Shown here piece after piece: positions 41,595-49,472 of a DNA stretch of 62,163 bases. Below the pieces are notes generated by a model that ran no database searches, was not told where the DNA came from, and worked only from the letters and a program-made list of their open reading frames with translations. Numbering within the stretch: the stretch's first letter is position 1; each line of letters begins with the position of its first letter. The stretch comes from JAAYEA01 sp012689325 (GTDB taxonomy: Bacteria; Chloroflexota; Anaerolineae; JAAYEA01), in contig DAITVZ010000021.1 in NCBI GenBank assembly GCA_036841525.1, forward strand, positions 1 through 62,163, read 5' to 3'. The position numbers were made by a program, and so were the translations under genes.

Positions 41595-41622
41595 ATTATA
41601 GCGAGATCGCGGGCGGCGGCAA
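41595..41622 (-). promoter_or_regulatory. Predicted promoter of the sugar isomerase gene
   Basis: TTGCCG, 16 nt, perfect TATAAT on the minus strand. The 17 bases from the -10 onward match those at the dnaA promoter. Confidence 0.7.
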
Positions 41623-41625
41623 CCC

Positions 41626-44394
41626 TCAGTCGAGGGGGATGGCCCAGATACCGCTGTTGGTCCCTGCATACAGCCTATCGCACTCGCGGTGGTCGATGAC
41701 CAGGGCTTGCACCACCAGGTTGCCGAGGCCGTTGTTGAGGGGCGCCCAGGTCAGGCCGCTGTCACGGCTGATAAAGACGCCGCTGCCCGCCGTCCCCGCC
41801 AAGATGGTCCGCCGCTGCTGGGCATGGGTGGCCAGGCAATAGGTTTTGCCCAGGCCCACCCGGGTCCAGCTTTCGCCCCGATCCTCGCTGCGAAAGACGC
41901 CGCCATCCGTTCCCGCCAGGAGGATACGCGAGTCGGCGGGGCTGACCGCCAGGCTCCACACCACCAGGTTGGTGAGGCCGGCATTGGCCTGGGACCAGGA
42001 CTCGCCGCCGCTGGTGGAGCGAAAGACGCCTTGGCCAAAGGTGCCCGCCAGAACGGTCTGCGGGGAATCCGGGATGACGAGCAGACAGTTGATCGCCGAG
42101 CTGGTGAGGCCGTTGGGCTTGGGCGTCCAGGTGGCACCGCCGTCGGCGGTCCGATAGACGCGATCCGAGGCGGCGTAGGCGATCAGCGGGTCGTTGGGCG
42201 CGGCCACCACGGCATAGACGTAGGGATCGGTTAGCCCGACGCTGGCCGGGCTCCAACTGGAGCCGTTGTCCTTGGAGATAGAGATCCCTTGGCCATAGAT
42301 CGCGGCATAGATGCTGCCGTCCTGAGTGGAGGCGATGGCATAGATGCTATCGGCGCCAAAGGCGGGCAAGGCCTGCCACGATGAGCCACAATCCAGCTTG
42401 CGGAAAAAGCCATGTCCGCCCGTCCCGGCATAGCCGACGCTGGGCTGCAGGACGTTGAGCGCCATGGACTTGATGGCGATATTCGCGGCTCCAACGAGTT
42501 GCCAGCGCGGATAGTTGTGCAGCACCAGGGGGAAGCGCAGGGTGGTGGGGCCGGGCGTGGGGGTCGGCGTGACGTCCGCGCAATTGGCGCATGCAAAGAC
42601 CTGAACGCGGTTGTTGGCATCGGTGACATACACATCTCCGCTCTCGCCCACGGCGACTCCGGAGGGGGCATTGAACTCCCCCAGCTCGCAGCCATAGGCG
42701 CCCCATTGGGCCAGGAAGCGCCCGGATGCGTCGAATTTCTGGATGCGCTGGTTGCCGGTATCGGCCACGAACACCTCGCCGGTGCGCTGGTCCACGGCGA
42801 TGCCGCCGGGTTGCTCAAAGCGCCCTGGCTCGGCTCCGCGGCCACCCCACTGGGCCACTGACTGGCCCTGCCGGTTCCAGACCTGGATGCGGTGGTTCTC
42901 GGTATCGGCCACATAGAGCCGCCCATCGGGCCCCCAGGCAAGGGCGGAGGGGAAGAGCAGCTGCCCTGGCCCGCTGCCTTGCTCGCCCCACTGGGCCACC
43001 GGCTGCCCGGCGTAGCTCAAGACCTGAAGGCGATGGCTCAGGGTGTCGGCGACATAGAGGCGCTCGTTATCCCCGGCGCTGATCCCGCGCGGCGACCGGA
43101 GCGAAGCATGGCCGGGCAAGAGCACATAAGAGCCTTGGGGATCAAAGGCCTGGACCCGGTCGTTGCCGGTATCCGCCACGTAGACCATGCCGGTGGGGGC
43201 GATGGTCAGGTCAGAGGGCTGGCGAAGCTGGCGGGGGCCGTTGCCGGTGGTGCCCCATTGGCGCAGGTAGGTGCCGTCGCCGATGAAGCGCTGGATGCGA
43301 TCGTTGCCCGTATCGGCCACATAGACGTAATCGATCCCACCCTCGCGATGGGCGGCGATGCCCTGGGGGCTGGCGAACTGGCCGTCGGCGCGACCGCGCT
43401 GCCCCCACTGGCTGATCGATAGCCCCGCAGCGGTGAAGAGGCCGATGCGGTGGTTGCCCGTATCGGCGATATAGAGGTTGCCTGTGGTCGCCACCGCGAT
43501 GCTGCGCGGCAGCCGGAACTCGCTGGCGCCCGACCCGGCGGTCCCCCACTCGCGGACCCAGTTTCCCGTGCTGATAAAGAGGGTCTGAATGCGGTGGTTC
43601 TCCGAGTCCACCACGTGCAGTTGGCCATTCTGGCGATCGATGGCGAGATCCCAGGGGCTTTTGTATTGGCCGGGGCCGCTGCCTTGCGCGCCCCAGGTGT
43701 GCAGGTGCTTGGCCTCGCGGGAAAAGACCTGGATACGGTGGTTGCCCGTATCGGCGACATAGACGCGCCCCTCCAGGTCCACCGCGATGCCGCGAGGCCG
43801 GTTGAACTGCCCGTTGGCGGCGCCGTAGCTGCCCCATTGGCGGAGCGGGTGGCCCGCGCCATCAAAGACCTGGATGCGGTGGTTGCCCGTATCGGCGACA
43901 TAGACGTTGCCGGCGATATCCACGGCGATGCGGGACGGCTCCTGAAATTGCCCCGTTCCCTGTCCCTGGCCTCCCCAGGCGACGATCAAGCCGCCCAGCG
44001 TGTTGAACTTTTGGATGCGATGGTTGCCCGTGTCGGCGACATAGACATTGCCGCTCGTGTCCACGGCCACGCCGAGGGGAAACCAGAACTCGCCGGGCCC
44101 GGACCCGAGCTGGCCCCATTGGTCGCGCCACGCGCCGGAGGCATCGAAAACCTGGACGCGATGGTTATCCGTATCGGCGACATAGACGCGGTTGCCGGTT
44201 CCCAGCGCCACGCCGGAGGGGGTGTTGAACTGCCGTTGGGGAGCCTGCGCGCCCCAGGCGCGCACCACCTGGTAATCCTGGCCCTGCGCCAGAACGACAC
44301 GGGACCGGGGGTCCGGCGGGGCTAACAAGCTGATCACCAAGAGGACCAGGAGGATCGGGCCGATGAGCAGCGTCGAGTTGCGCCTTTTTGCCAT
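41626..44394 (-). CDS. Exported 12-repeat NHL protein with a C-terminal BNR/Ycf48-like domain
   Basis: 922 residues from ATG 44394 (AAAGG SD). A hydrophobic N-terminal segment (about 11-27) ends near VVLAQG, a signal peptide. Residues about 40-610 contain 12 NHL repeats with the motif VYVADTGNHRIQVF in variants. A short Thr/Pro linker (TPTPTPGPTT) follows, and the last 280 residues are BNR/photosystem-assembly-like repeats (SKDNGSSWSPAS, TADGGATWTPKP, SEDRGESWTRVG). Such proteins form beta-propellers at the cell surface. Function unknown. Confidence 0.85.
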   Translation of the reverse strand: MAKRRNSTLLIGPILLVLLVISLLAPPDPRSRVVLAQGQDYQVVRAWGAQAPQRQFNTPSGVALGTGNRVYVADTDNHRVQVFDASGAWRDQWGQLGSGPGEFWFPLGVAVDTSGNVYVADTGNHRIQKFNTLGGLIVAWGGQGQGTGQFQEPSRIAVDIAGNVYVADTGNHRIQVFDGAGHPLRQWGSYGAANGQFNRPRGIAVDLEGRVYVADTGNHRIQVFSREAKHLHTWGAQGSGPGQYKSPWDLAIDRQNGQLHVVDSENHRIQTLFISTGNWVREWGTAGSGASEFRLPRSIAVATTGNLYIADTGNHRIGLFTAAGLSISQWGQRGRADGQFASPQGIAAHREGGIDYVYVADTGNDRIQRFIGDGTYLRQWGTTGNGPRQLRQPSDLTIAPTGMVYVADTGNDRVQAFDPQGSYVLLPGHASLRSPRGISAGDNERLYVADTLSHRLQVLSYAGQPVAQWGEQGSGPGQLLFPSALAWGPDGRLYVADTENHRIQVWNRQGQSVAQWGGRGAEPGRFEQPGGIAVDQRTGEVFVADTGNQRIQKFDASGRFLAQWGAYGCELGEFNAPSGVAVGESGDVYVTDANNRVQVFACANCADVTPTPTPGPTTLRFPLVLHNYPRWQLVGAANIAIKSMALNVLQPSVGYAGTGGHGFFRKLDCGSSWQALPAFGADSIYAIASTQDGSIYAAIYGQGISISKDNGSSWSPASVGLTDPYVYAVVAAPNDPLIAYAASDRVYRTADGGATWTPKPNGLTSSAINCLLVIPDSPQTVLAGTFGQGVFRSTSGGESWSQANAGLTNLVVWSLAVSPADSRILLAGTDGGVFRSEDRGESWTRVGLGKTYCLATHAQQRRTILAGTAGSGVFISRDSGLTWAPLNNGLGNLVVQALVIDHRECDRLYAGTNSGIWAIPLD
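42600..44220 (-). repeat. Twelve tandem NHL-encoding repeats
   Basis: Repeats of about 140 bp with a strongly conserved core (plus-strand ttgcccgtatcggcgacat in many copies). The near identity of several copies suggests recent duplication or gene conversion inside the gene. Confidence 0.85.
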
Positions 44395-44432
44395 CCGATG
44401 CACCTTTCGGCCTGGATAACTGTGGGGCAAGC

Positions 44433-44452
44433 GGGGGGCCTGGTGGCCCCCC
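44433..44452 (-). other. Hairpin between the IscU-like and NHL genes
   Basis: An 8-bp GC stem (GGGGGGCC/GGCCCCCC) with a TGGT or ACCA loop. No U-run on either strand. Confidence 0.35.
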
Positions 44453-44504
44453 AGTGCTATTCTGATGATCCGTCGGGGTCGCTACCCCGGCGCTCCCGGT
44501 GACG

Positions 44505-44936
44505 CTATCGGCGGGAGTAGAGCGAGCGCCAGTCGCGCAGGTCGACCTTCTGCCGCTTAATCAAGTCGGCGATGGCCGCCTGCAACGCCGAGGCGGCCAG
44601 GTTGGAGCAGTGCATCTTGTGCGGCGGCAGGCCGCCCAGGGCCTCTGCCACCTGTGCATCGGTGATCTGTTGCGCCTCGGCGATGGTCTTGTCCGTGGCC
44701 AGCTCGGTGGTCACGCTGCACGTGGCGATGGCCGCGCCGCAGCCTTGCACCAGGAACTTGCATTGCACGATCCGGCCGTCCCGCACGCGGATGGTCATCA
44801 CCGCAAAGTCGCCGCAGCGCGGGTCGCCGCTCTGCCCGACCCCGTCCGCATCGGGCACCTCGCCCACATTGCGGGGGTTCTGCGCGTGTTCCAGCACCTG
44901 CGGCGTATAGGATAGGGTCATATGCGACGTCGTCAT
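44505..44936 (-). CDS. IscU/NifU-N-type iron-sulfur cluster scaffold
   Basis: 143 residues from ATG 44936. Cluster ligands C41 (DPRCGD, with D43), C66 (QGCGAA) and C110 (HKMHCSNLA) are present. No C-terminal NifU domain. It assembles Fe-S clusters with a cysteine desulfurase, which is not in the window. It lies 12 nt after the Mrp ATPase gene, which can carry and deliver clusters, so the pair forms a small Fe-S delivery unit. Whether it is IscU or SufU type is not certain. Confidence 0.88.
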   Translation of the reverse strand: MTTSHMTLSYTPQVLEHAQNPRNVGEVPDADGVGQSGDPRCGDFAVMTIRVRDGRIVQCKFLVQGCGAAIATCSVTTELATDKTIAEAQQITDAQVAEALGGLPPHKMHCSNLAASALQAAIADLIKRQKVDLRDWRSLYSRR

Positions 44937-44948
44937 GGGCCACCCCAC

Positions 44949-45998
44949 CTACTTGAGCGTAGCGATCAACTGCTCGGCGATGGGCCCGAACTCGCTGGCG
45001 GGGTACTCTTCGATCCGCCCGGCGTCCGCCAGCTCGGCGATGGCGGGGTTGATGGGCAGTTGGCCCAACAGCGGGACCCCGAGTTGCTTGGCAACCTGGT
45101 CGGCATGGCTCGGCCCAAAGATCGAGAAGCGCTTGCCGCAATCCGGGCAGACCGCATAGCTCATGTTCTCCACCAGGCCCCAGATCGGCACCTTTAGCTG
45201 GGAGGCCATCTGCGAGGCCTTGCGCACCACCATGCCCGCCAGGTCCTGCGGCGTCGTGACCATGATCACGCCATCCACGGGCAGGGACTGCATGACCGTC
45301 AGCGCCGGATCGGAGGTGCCGGGCGGCAGGTCAACCACCAGGGCGTCCAGGTTGCCCCAAAAGACGTCGCCCCAGAATTGCTTGATCGCGCCCGAGATCA
45401 GCGGGCCGCGCCAGATGACGGCATCGTCCTCGTTGGGCAGCAGGAGGTTGATGGACATCACCTTGATCCCCAGATGGGTCGCCGCGGGCAAGATGCCCAG
45501 GGGGCTGTTCATCAGCCGGGGCGACTTGGGGAAGAACATCTTGGGGATGCTGGGCCCGGTGATATCGGCATCCAGCACGCCGACCTGCAAGCCCTGGCGT
45601 TGCAGGGCCATGGCCAGCAGTCCGGCGACGAAGGACTTGCCCACGCCGCCCTTGCCGCTCATCACGGCGATCACGCGCTTGATCTTGTTCAGCGCCTCGG
45701 CCTTGCCCATCTGCTCTTGGCCGGGCTGGCCGAATAGGCGCTGCTTCTCTTCCGCCGTCATCTCGCCGACCTGCACCTGGACATCCTTGACGCCTTCCAG
45801 GGCCAGCAGCGCCTGTTTGGCGTCGCTGATGATCGAGTTCTGCAGGGGACAGGCTTTGGTGGTGAGGGCCAGGGTGAACCGCACCTTGGCTCCCCGGACT
45901 TCCAGGTTGCGGACCATGCCCAAATCGACGATATCGCGCCCCAGCTCGGGGTCCATCACATGGCTAAGGGCCTCTCGGGCCTGTTCGATGGTCGCCAC
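44949..45998 (-). CDS. mrp: Mrp/NBP35-type Fe-S carrier ATPase
   Basis: 349 residues from GTG 45998, fixed by AAAGGAG. N-terminal MIP18/DUF59 domain (about 1-85; EQAREALSHVMDPELGRDIVDLG). The deviant Walker A GKGGVGKS is at about 115-122, and the C-terminal CxxC is in YAVCPDCGKRF, which bridges a cluster in the dimer. Cytoplasmic Fe-S carrier, coupled to the IscU-like gene. Confidence 0.93.
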   Translation of the reverse strand: MATIEQAREALSHVMDPELGRDIVDLGMVRNLEVRGAKVRFTLALTTKACPLQNSIISDAKQALLALEGVKDVQVQVGEMTAEEKQRLFGQPGQEQMGKAEALNKIKRVIAVMSGKGGVGKSFVAGLLAMALQRQGLQVGVLDADITGPSIPKMFFPKSPRLMNSPLGILPAATHLGIKVMSINLLLPNEDDAVIWRGPLISGAIKQFWGDVFWGNLDALVVDLPPGTSDPALTVMQSLPVDGVIMVTTPQDLAGMVVRKASQMASQLKVPIWGLVENMSYAVCPDCGKRFSIFGPSHADQVAKQLGVPLLGQLPINPAIAELADAGRIEEYPASEFGPIAEQLIATLK

Positions 45999-46065
45999 GT
46001 CGCTCCTTTCAATAGGACGGTCTGGGCCGGGAAGCAAGCGCCGCGACCTCCCAGCACACGCCAGA

Positions 46066-46094
46066 ATCTTAACACGGTTAAGGAATAACCGCAA
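46066..46094 (-). promoter_or_regulatory. Possible promoter of mrp-iscU
   Basis: TTGCGG, 17 nt, TAAGAT on the minus strand, about 70 nt before GTG 45998. Only moderate similarity to consensus. Confidence 0.4.
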
Positions 46095-46107
46095 GTTTTA
46101 CATCCAG

Positions 46108-46136
46108 TTTACATATTCGAAATACCAGCATAACAT
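46108..46136 (+). promoter_or_regulatory. Predicted promoter of the DUF5666 repeat gene
   Basis: TTTACA, 17 nt, TAACAT on the plus strand, leaving a leader of about 100 nt that ends in a full AGGAGG SD. Confidence 0.5.
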
Positions 46137-46241
46137 GATCGGGCCAGAATAGAGATGTACTGCGGGCTTGTCGTAGGCGGCCTGTTTGCGTCTTGCCCAC
46201 CACACCCTCGGCCGCCCATCCACGCATAGGAGGATATACTC

Positions 46242-47948
46242 ATGTTGAGAAAGAGCCTGACCTTGCTTACCCTGATTGTGGTGCTGCTGTTGGCGGCCAC
46301 GGGGTTAGCGGCGGCGGATCAGAATGTCGCCCTTAACCCTGGCGCGAACCCCAACCCGCGGCCCAGCCCTTCACCCAGCCCCGTGTTGGTCACCGCGCCG
46401 GGCCAAGTGCAAAGCATCGCTGCTGATGGCTTTACCATCCTAAAAGGCGACGGGCAAGAGCTCAGCATCGCCGTTACCGCCGACACCCGCTTTGTGATCC
46501 TGGGCGATGAGGATCCCGCCTTTGAAGACCTGGCGGTCGGCGACCAGGTGGTCGTGGTGGGCTGGCCCGTGGCCGGGGATCCCAACGCGATCACGGCCAA
46601 GGTCGTCACGGTGCGCAAGATCCAGCCACAGCCCATCCGGGTCGCGGGACAGGTAACCGCGGTGGATGTCCCCAACCTGGAGTTCCAGATGGTGGTGGGC
46701 GAGCTCACCCGGTCGCGCGTCACTCGCGAGCTCACCGTCCTGGTGACCTCCGAGACCGAGTTCGTGATCCCTGGCGTGGAAGCGCCCGGCCTGGACAAGC
46801 TCCTGGTCAACGACAAGGTGGTGGTCGTGAGCGTGCCGGTGGCGGCCGATGCCGATCTGGCGGGGCGCCCACCCGAGCTGGCCGAGATCACCGCCGCGAC
46901 CGTCTATGTCCAGCGTCCGCAGCCGCGCCCGGTCAAGCTGTTGGGCCGGGTCGCCGCGATGAACGCTGCTGAGGGCGCCTTTGACCTGGTGGCCGCTGAT
47001 GGCTCGGTGAGCCACATCGTCACCACCGCCGACACCCAGGTCTCCGTGCCTGGCATCGAGGACGCCACCCTGGACGATGTCAAGGATGGCGATATCGCCC
47101 AGGTCATGGCGCGGCCTCCGGCGGCCGAGGCGACGGAGCAGGTCTTTACCGCGCTCTCGGTGGCCGTGCAAAAGCCGCGCCCCCTCACCTTGACCGGCAG
47201 GATCAGCGCGGTGGATGAGGACGCCGGGACTTTCGAGCTGGTGCTCGATGACGACACGACCAAAGCAATCAAGACCAACGCCGACACCCGCTTCCGGGTC
47301 CCGGGCATCGAGGAGCCGACCATCGCCGACCTGGCGGCCGGGCAGCGCGCGGTGGTTACCGCGCTGGCCGCGCCCTTGACCGGCGCGACGGCGGACCCCT
47401 TGTTCGAGTTGGTGGCCAAGCTGGTCGTCGTGCAGGCGCCGCGTCCCGCCAACCTGACCGGCGCCATCGAGTCGGTGAACCTGGCCGAGCCGTCTTTCGC
47501 CCTCAAGCTGACCGGAGGGCGTGATACCAAGCAGATCCTGACCGATGCGGACACCACCTTTGTGATCCCTGGCCTGGAGAACCCTGGCCTGGCTGATCTG
47601 CAAACCCAGATCGGCTCCTTGGCCCTGGTCAAGGGCGTCATCACGCCGGCTGGCGATATCCTGGCCCGGTCGGTGGTGGTCAAGTCCCAGGCCCCCAAGC
47701 GGGGGAGCGTGGCGGGCGAGGTAACCGCCGTGGCCGACGTGACCGGTGGCACGGACCTGACCGTGCGGACGGCCCGTGGCGACCAGCATGTGCTGGTGAC
47801 CGCGGAGACCGTGGTTCGTCCGGCAGAGGCCCAGCCCCAGGTCGGCTCGCGCATCGTGGCGGCGGGGTTGTGGATGAACGACGGCAGCCTGAAGGCGCTC
47901 ACCCTGGTGGTGCTGCCAACCCGGCCGACGCCCACGCCTGAGCCATAG
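46242..47948 (+). CDS. Secreted protein of six DUF5666-type repeats
   Basis: 568 residues. Signal peptide (about 1-26, cut near GLAAA-DQ), then a Pro/Ser linker (NPNPRPSPSPSP). Six beta-barrel-like repeats of about 80-90 residues follow, each with a G-x-V/I-x-A/S-V start (VAGQVTAVD, LTGRISAVD) and a DADTxFVIPG-type motif (TADTRFVILG, NADTRFRVPG, DADTTFVIPG). DUF5666 resembles OB-like domains of exported actinobacterial and chloroflexal proteins; function unknown. SD AGGAGG is perfect. It ends in TPTPEP and is followed by a terminator. Confidence 0.8.
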   Translation: MLRKSLTLLTLIVVLLLAATGLAAADQNVALNPGANPNPRPSPSPSPVLVTAPGQVQSIAADGFTILKGDGQELSIAVTADTRFVILGDEDPAFEDLAVGDQVVVVGWPVAGDPNAITAKVVTVRKIQPQPIRVAGQVTAVDVPNLEFQMVVGELTRSRVTRELTVLVTSETEFVIPGVEAPGLDKLLVNDKVVVVSVPVAADADLAGRPPELAEITAATVYVQRPQPRPVKLLGRVAAMNAAEGAFDLVAADGSVSHIVTTADTQVSVPGIEDATLDDVKDGDIAQVMARPPAAEATEQVFTALSVAVQKPRPLTLTGRISAVDEDAGTFELVLDDDTTKAIKTNADTRFRVPGIEEPTIADLAAGQRAVVTALAAPLTGATADPLFELVAKLVVVQAPRPANLTGAIESVNLAEPSFALKLTGGRDTKQILTDADTTFVIPGLENPGLADLQTQIGSLALVKGVITPAGDILARSVVVKSQAPKRGSVAGEVTAVADVTGGTDLTVRTARGDQHVLVTAETVVRPAEAQPQVGSRIVAAGLWMNDGSLKALTLVVLPTRPTPTPEP

Positions 47949-48000
47949 GCGGCTGAGGCGCGCGGCCGGCCGCACGCACGAAATGCACGCCGCAAATGAC

Positions 48001-48045
48001 AGCGCCTCGATCGGCCAACCGGGCCATCGAGGCGCTTGTTTGTGT
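48001..48045 (+). terminator. Terminator after the DUF5666 gene
   Basis: An 11-bp stem AGCGCCTCGAT/ATCGAGGCGCT with an inner GGCC/GGCC, followed by TGTTTGTG on the plus strand. Confidence 0.8.
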
Positions 48046-48060
48046 CTATGAGAGCGGTAG

Positions 48061-48279
48061 TTAGGCGGCTGCTTTTTCGGCCTTGGCGGAGACTGCCTCG
48101 TTCAGCGCCGTCATCAGCGCGTCGACGTCGATGCCATGGGCGCGGGCGCCCTGCTCGATATTCTCGAAGCGGGCCGCGGCGCAACCGATACACATGAGCC
48201 CGTGCCGCAAAAAGACAGGGATGGTCTCCGGGTAATTGCCCACAACCTGTCCAATCGGCATGCTTTTGGTGATCTTCAT
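48061..48279 (-). CDS. DUF1858 domain protein
   Basis: 72 residues. Starts MKITKSMPIGQVVGNYPETIPVFLRHGLMCIGC, the typical DUF1858/ScdA N-terminal helix bundle with C30 and C33 (CxxC) at the end of the second helix. The family is linked to hybrid-cluster and Fe-S/NO-stress proteins, and the free CxxC may bind metal or be redox active. It follows trxB by 55 nt on the same strand, so reduction by the thioredoxin system is plausible. SD GGGAGG. Confidence 0.88.
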   Translation of the reverse strand: MKITKSMPIGQVVGNYPETIPVFLRHGLMCIGCAAARFENIEQGARAHGIDVDALMTALNEAVSAKAEKAAA

Positions 48280-48334
48280 CGTAACTGACCTCCCTAGATG
48301 ATAGAGTCCACTATAACCGGATATGGTTGGCGAT

Positions 48335-49279
48335 TTAGCCCAATTCGCGCTCCGGATAAGCGCGATCCTCCAGCGCGGCGATATACTTTTCCGCCTCCAT
48401 GGCGGCCCTGGCCCCCGAGCTGACCGCCGTCACAACCTGCTTGAGCGTCGTTTCGCGGACATCGCCTGCCGCAAAGACCCCCGGCACGCTGGTGTGGCCG
48501 TTGCGGCAGGTGACGATATAGTCAAACTCGTCCAGGTCCACCTGGCCGCGGAAAAGCTCGACGTTGGGCGTGGCGCCGATATAGATAAAGACGGCGTCGC
48601 AATCGAATAGGCTTTCCTCGCCGGTGTTCAGGTTTTTCAATTTTACACCGGTTACCCGGTCCTCGCCTATGATCTCCGTCACAGCGGTGTCCCAAATGAA
48701 GGAGATTTTGGGGTTTTGGAAGGCGCGTTCCTGGGCGGCGCGCTGCGCCCGCAGGCGGTTGCGCCGATGGATGATGTGCACCTCCCGGGCGTAGCGGGTC
48801 AAAAAGATGCCCTCATCCACCGCCGAGTCGCCGCCGCCCACCACGACGATCTTTTTGTCTCTAAAGAAGAACCCGTCACAGGTGGCGCAGCGCGAGACGC
48901 CCCGGCCAGCCAGCTGCGTCTCGCCGGGCACGCCCAACATGCGTTGGGAGACGCCCGTGGAGATGACCACCGCCTTGGCCTGGTATTCGTCGCTATACGT
49001 TTCCACGGTGAAGGGGTGCGCGCCCAAGTTCACGCGGGTCACCTCGTCCATGATGATCTCGGCGCCAAAGCGCTCGGCCTGCTGGCGCATGCGTTCCATC
49101 AGCTCGGGGCCAGCGATCCCCTCGGGAAAGCCCGGATAGTTTTCGATGTCGTTGGTCAGGGCCGCCCAGCCGCCGGGCGCGCTCCCGGTGATCAACAGCG
49201 TGGAAAGCATGGATCGTCCCGCATAGATGGCGGCTGAATAGCCCGCGGGGCCGGATCCGATGATGATCAGGTCATACAT
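48335..49279 (-). CDS. trxB: Thioredoxin-disulfide reductase
   Basis: 314 residues. FAD-binding GSGPAGYSAAIYAGR, active site C131-A-T-C134, NADPH-binding VVGGGDSAVDEG and C-terminal GVFAAGDVRE are all normal. It reduces thioredoxin with NADPH. A selenoglutaredoxin such as that at 29.6 kb could also be a partner, since no glutathione genes are seen here, but this is not shown by the sequence. Own promoter and SD GAGGAGG. Confidence 0.96.
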   Translation of the reverse strand: MYDLIIIGSGPAGYSAAIYAGRSMLSTLLITGSAPGGWAALTNDIENYPGFPEGIAGPELMERMRQQAERFGAEIIMDEVTRVNLGAHPFTVETYSDEYQAKAVVISTGVSQRMLGVPGETQLAGRGVSRCATCDGFFFRDKKIVVVGGGDSAVDEGIFLTRYAREVHIIHRRNRLRAQRAAQERAFQNPKISFIWDTAVTEIIGEDRVTGVKLKNLNTGEESLFDCDAVFIYIGATPNVELFRGQVDLDEFDYIVTCRNGHTSVPGVFAAGDVRETTLKQVVTAVSSGARAAMEAEKYIAALEDRAYPERELG

Positions 49280-49320
49280 GCCAGTGCCTCCTCTGAGGGC
49301 GAACGATACCGGTCGCGCCT

Positions 49321-49349
49321 ATTCTACGTCGCATGGCGCCGGATCACAA
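49321..49349 (-). promoter_or_regulatory. Predicted trxB promoter
   Basis: TTGTGA, 17 nt, TAGAAT on the minus strand, about 40 nt before the start. Confidence 0.6.
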
Positions 49350-49431
49350 ATGCGCGCGGCGCCCGAGATGGCGAGCGTGGGCGGAGGAGCGCTGCCGTAT
49401 ATAGAAGCGATTCTCGCAAGATACGCAGGGC

Positions 49432-49468
49432 AATAAACAGGAACGGGAGGGGCATCCCCCCTCCCGTT
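49432..49468 (-). terminator. Terminator-like hairpin at the end of the mannosidase operon
   Basis: An 11-bp stem AACGGGAGGGG/CCCCTCCCGTT directly after the last mannosidase stop (49473), followed by CCTGTTTATTG on the minus strand. Confidence 0.65.
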
Positions 49469-49472
49469 TTCG

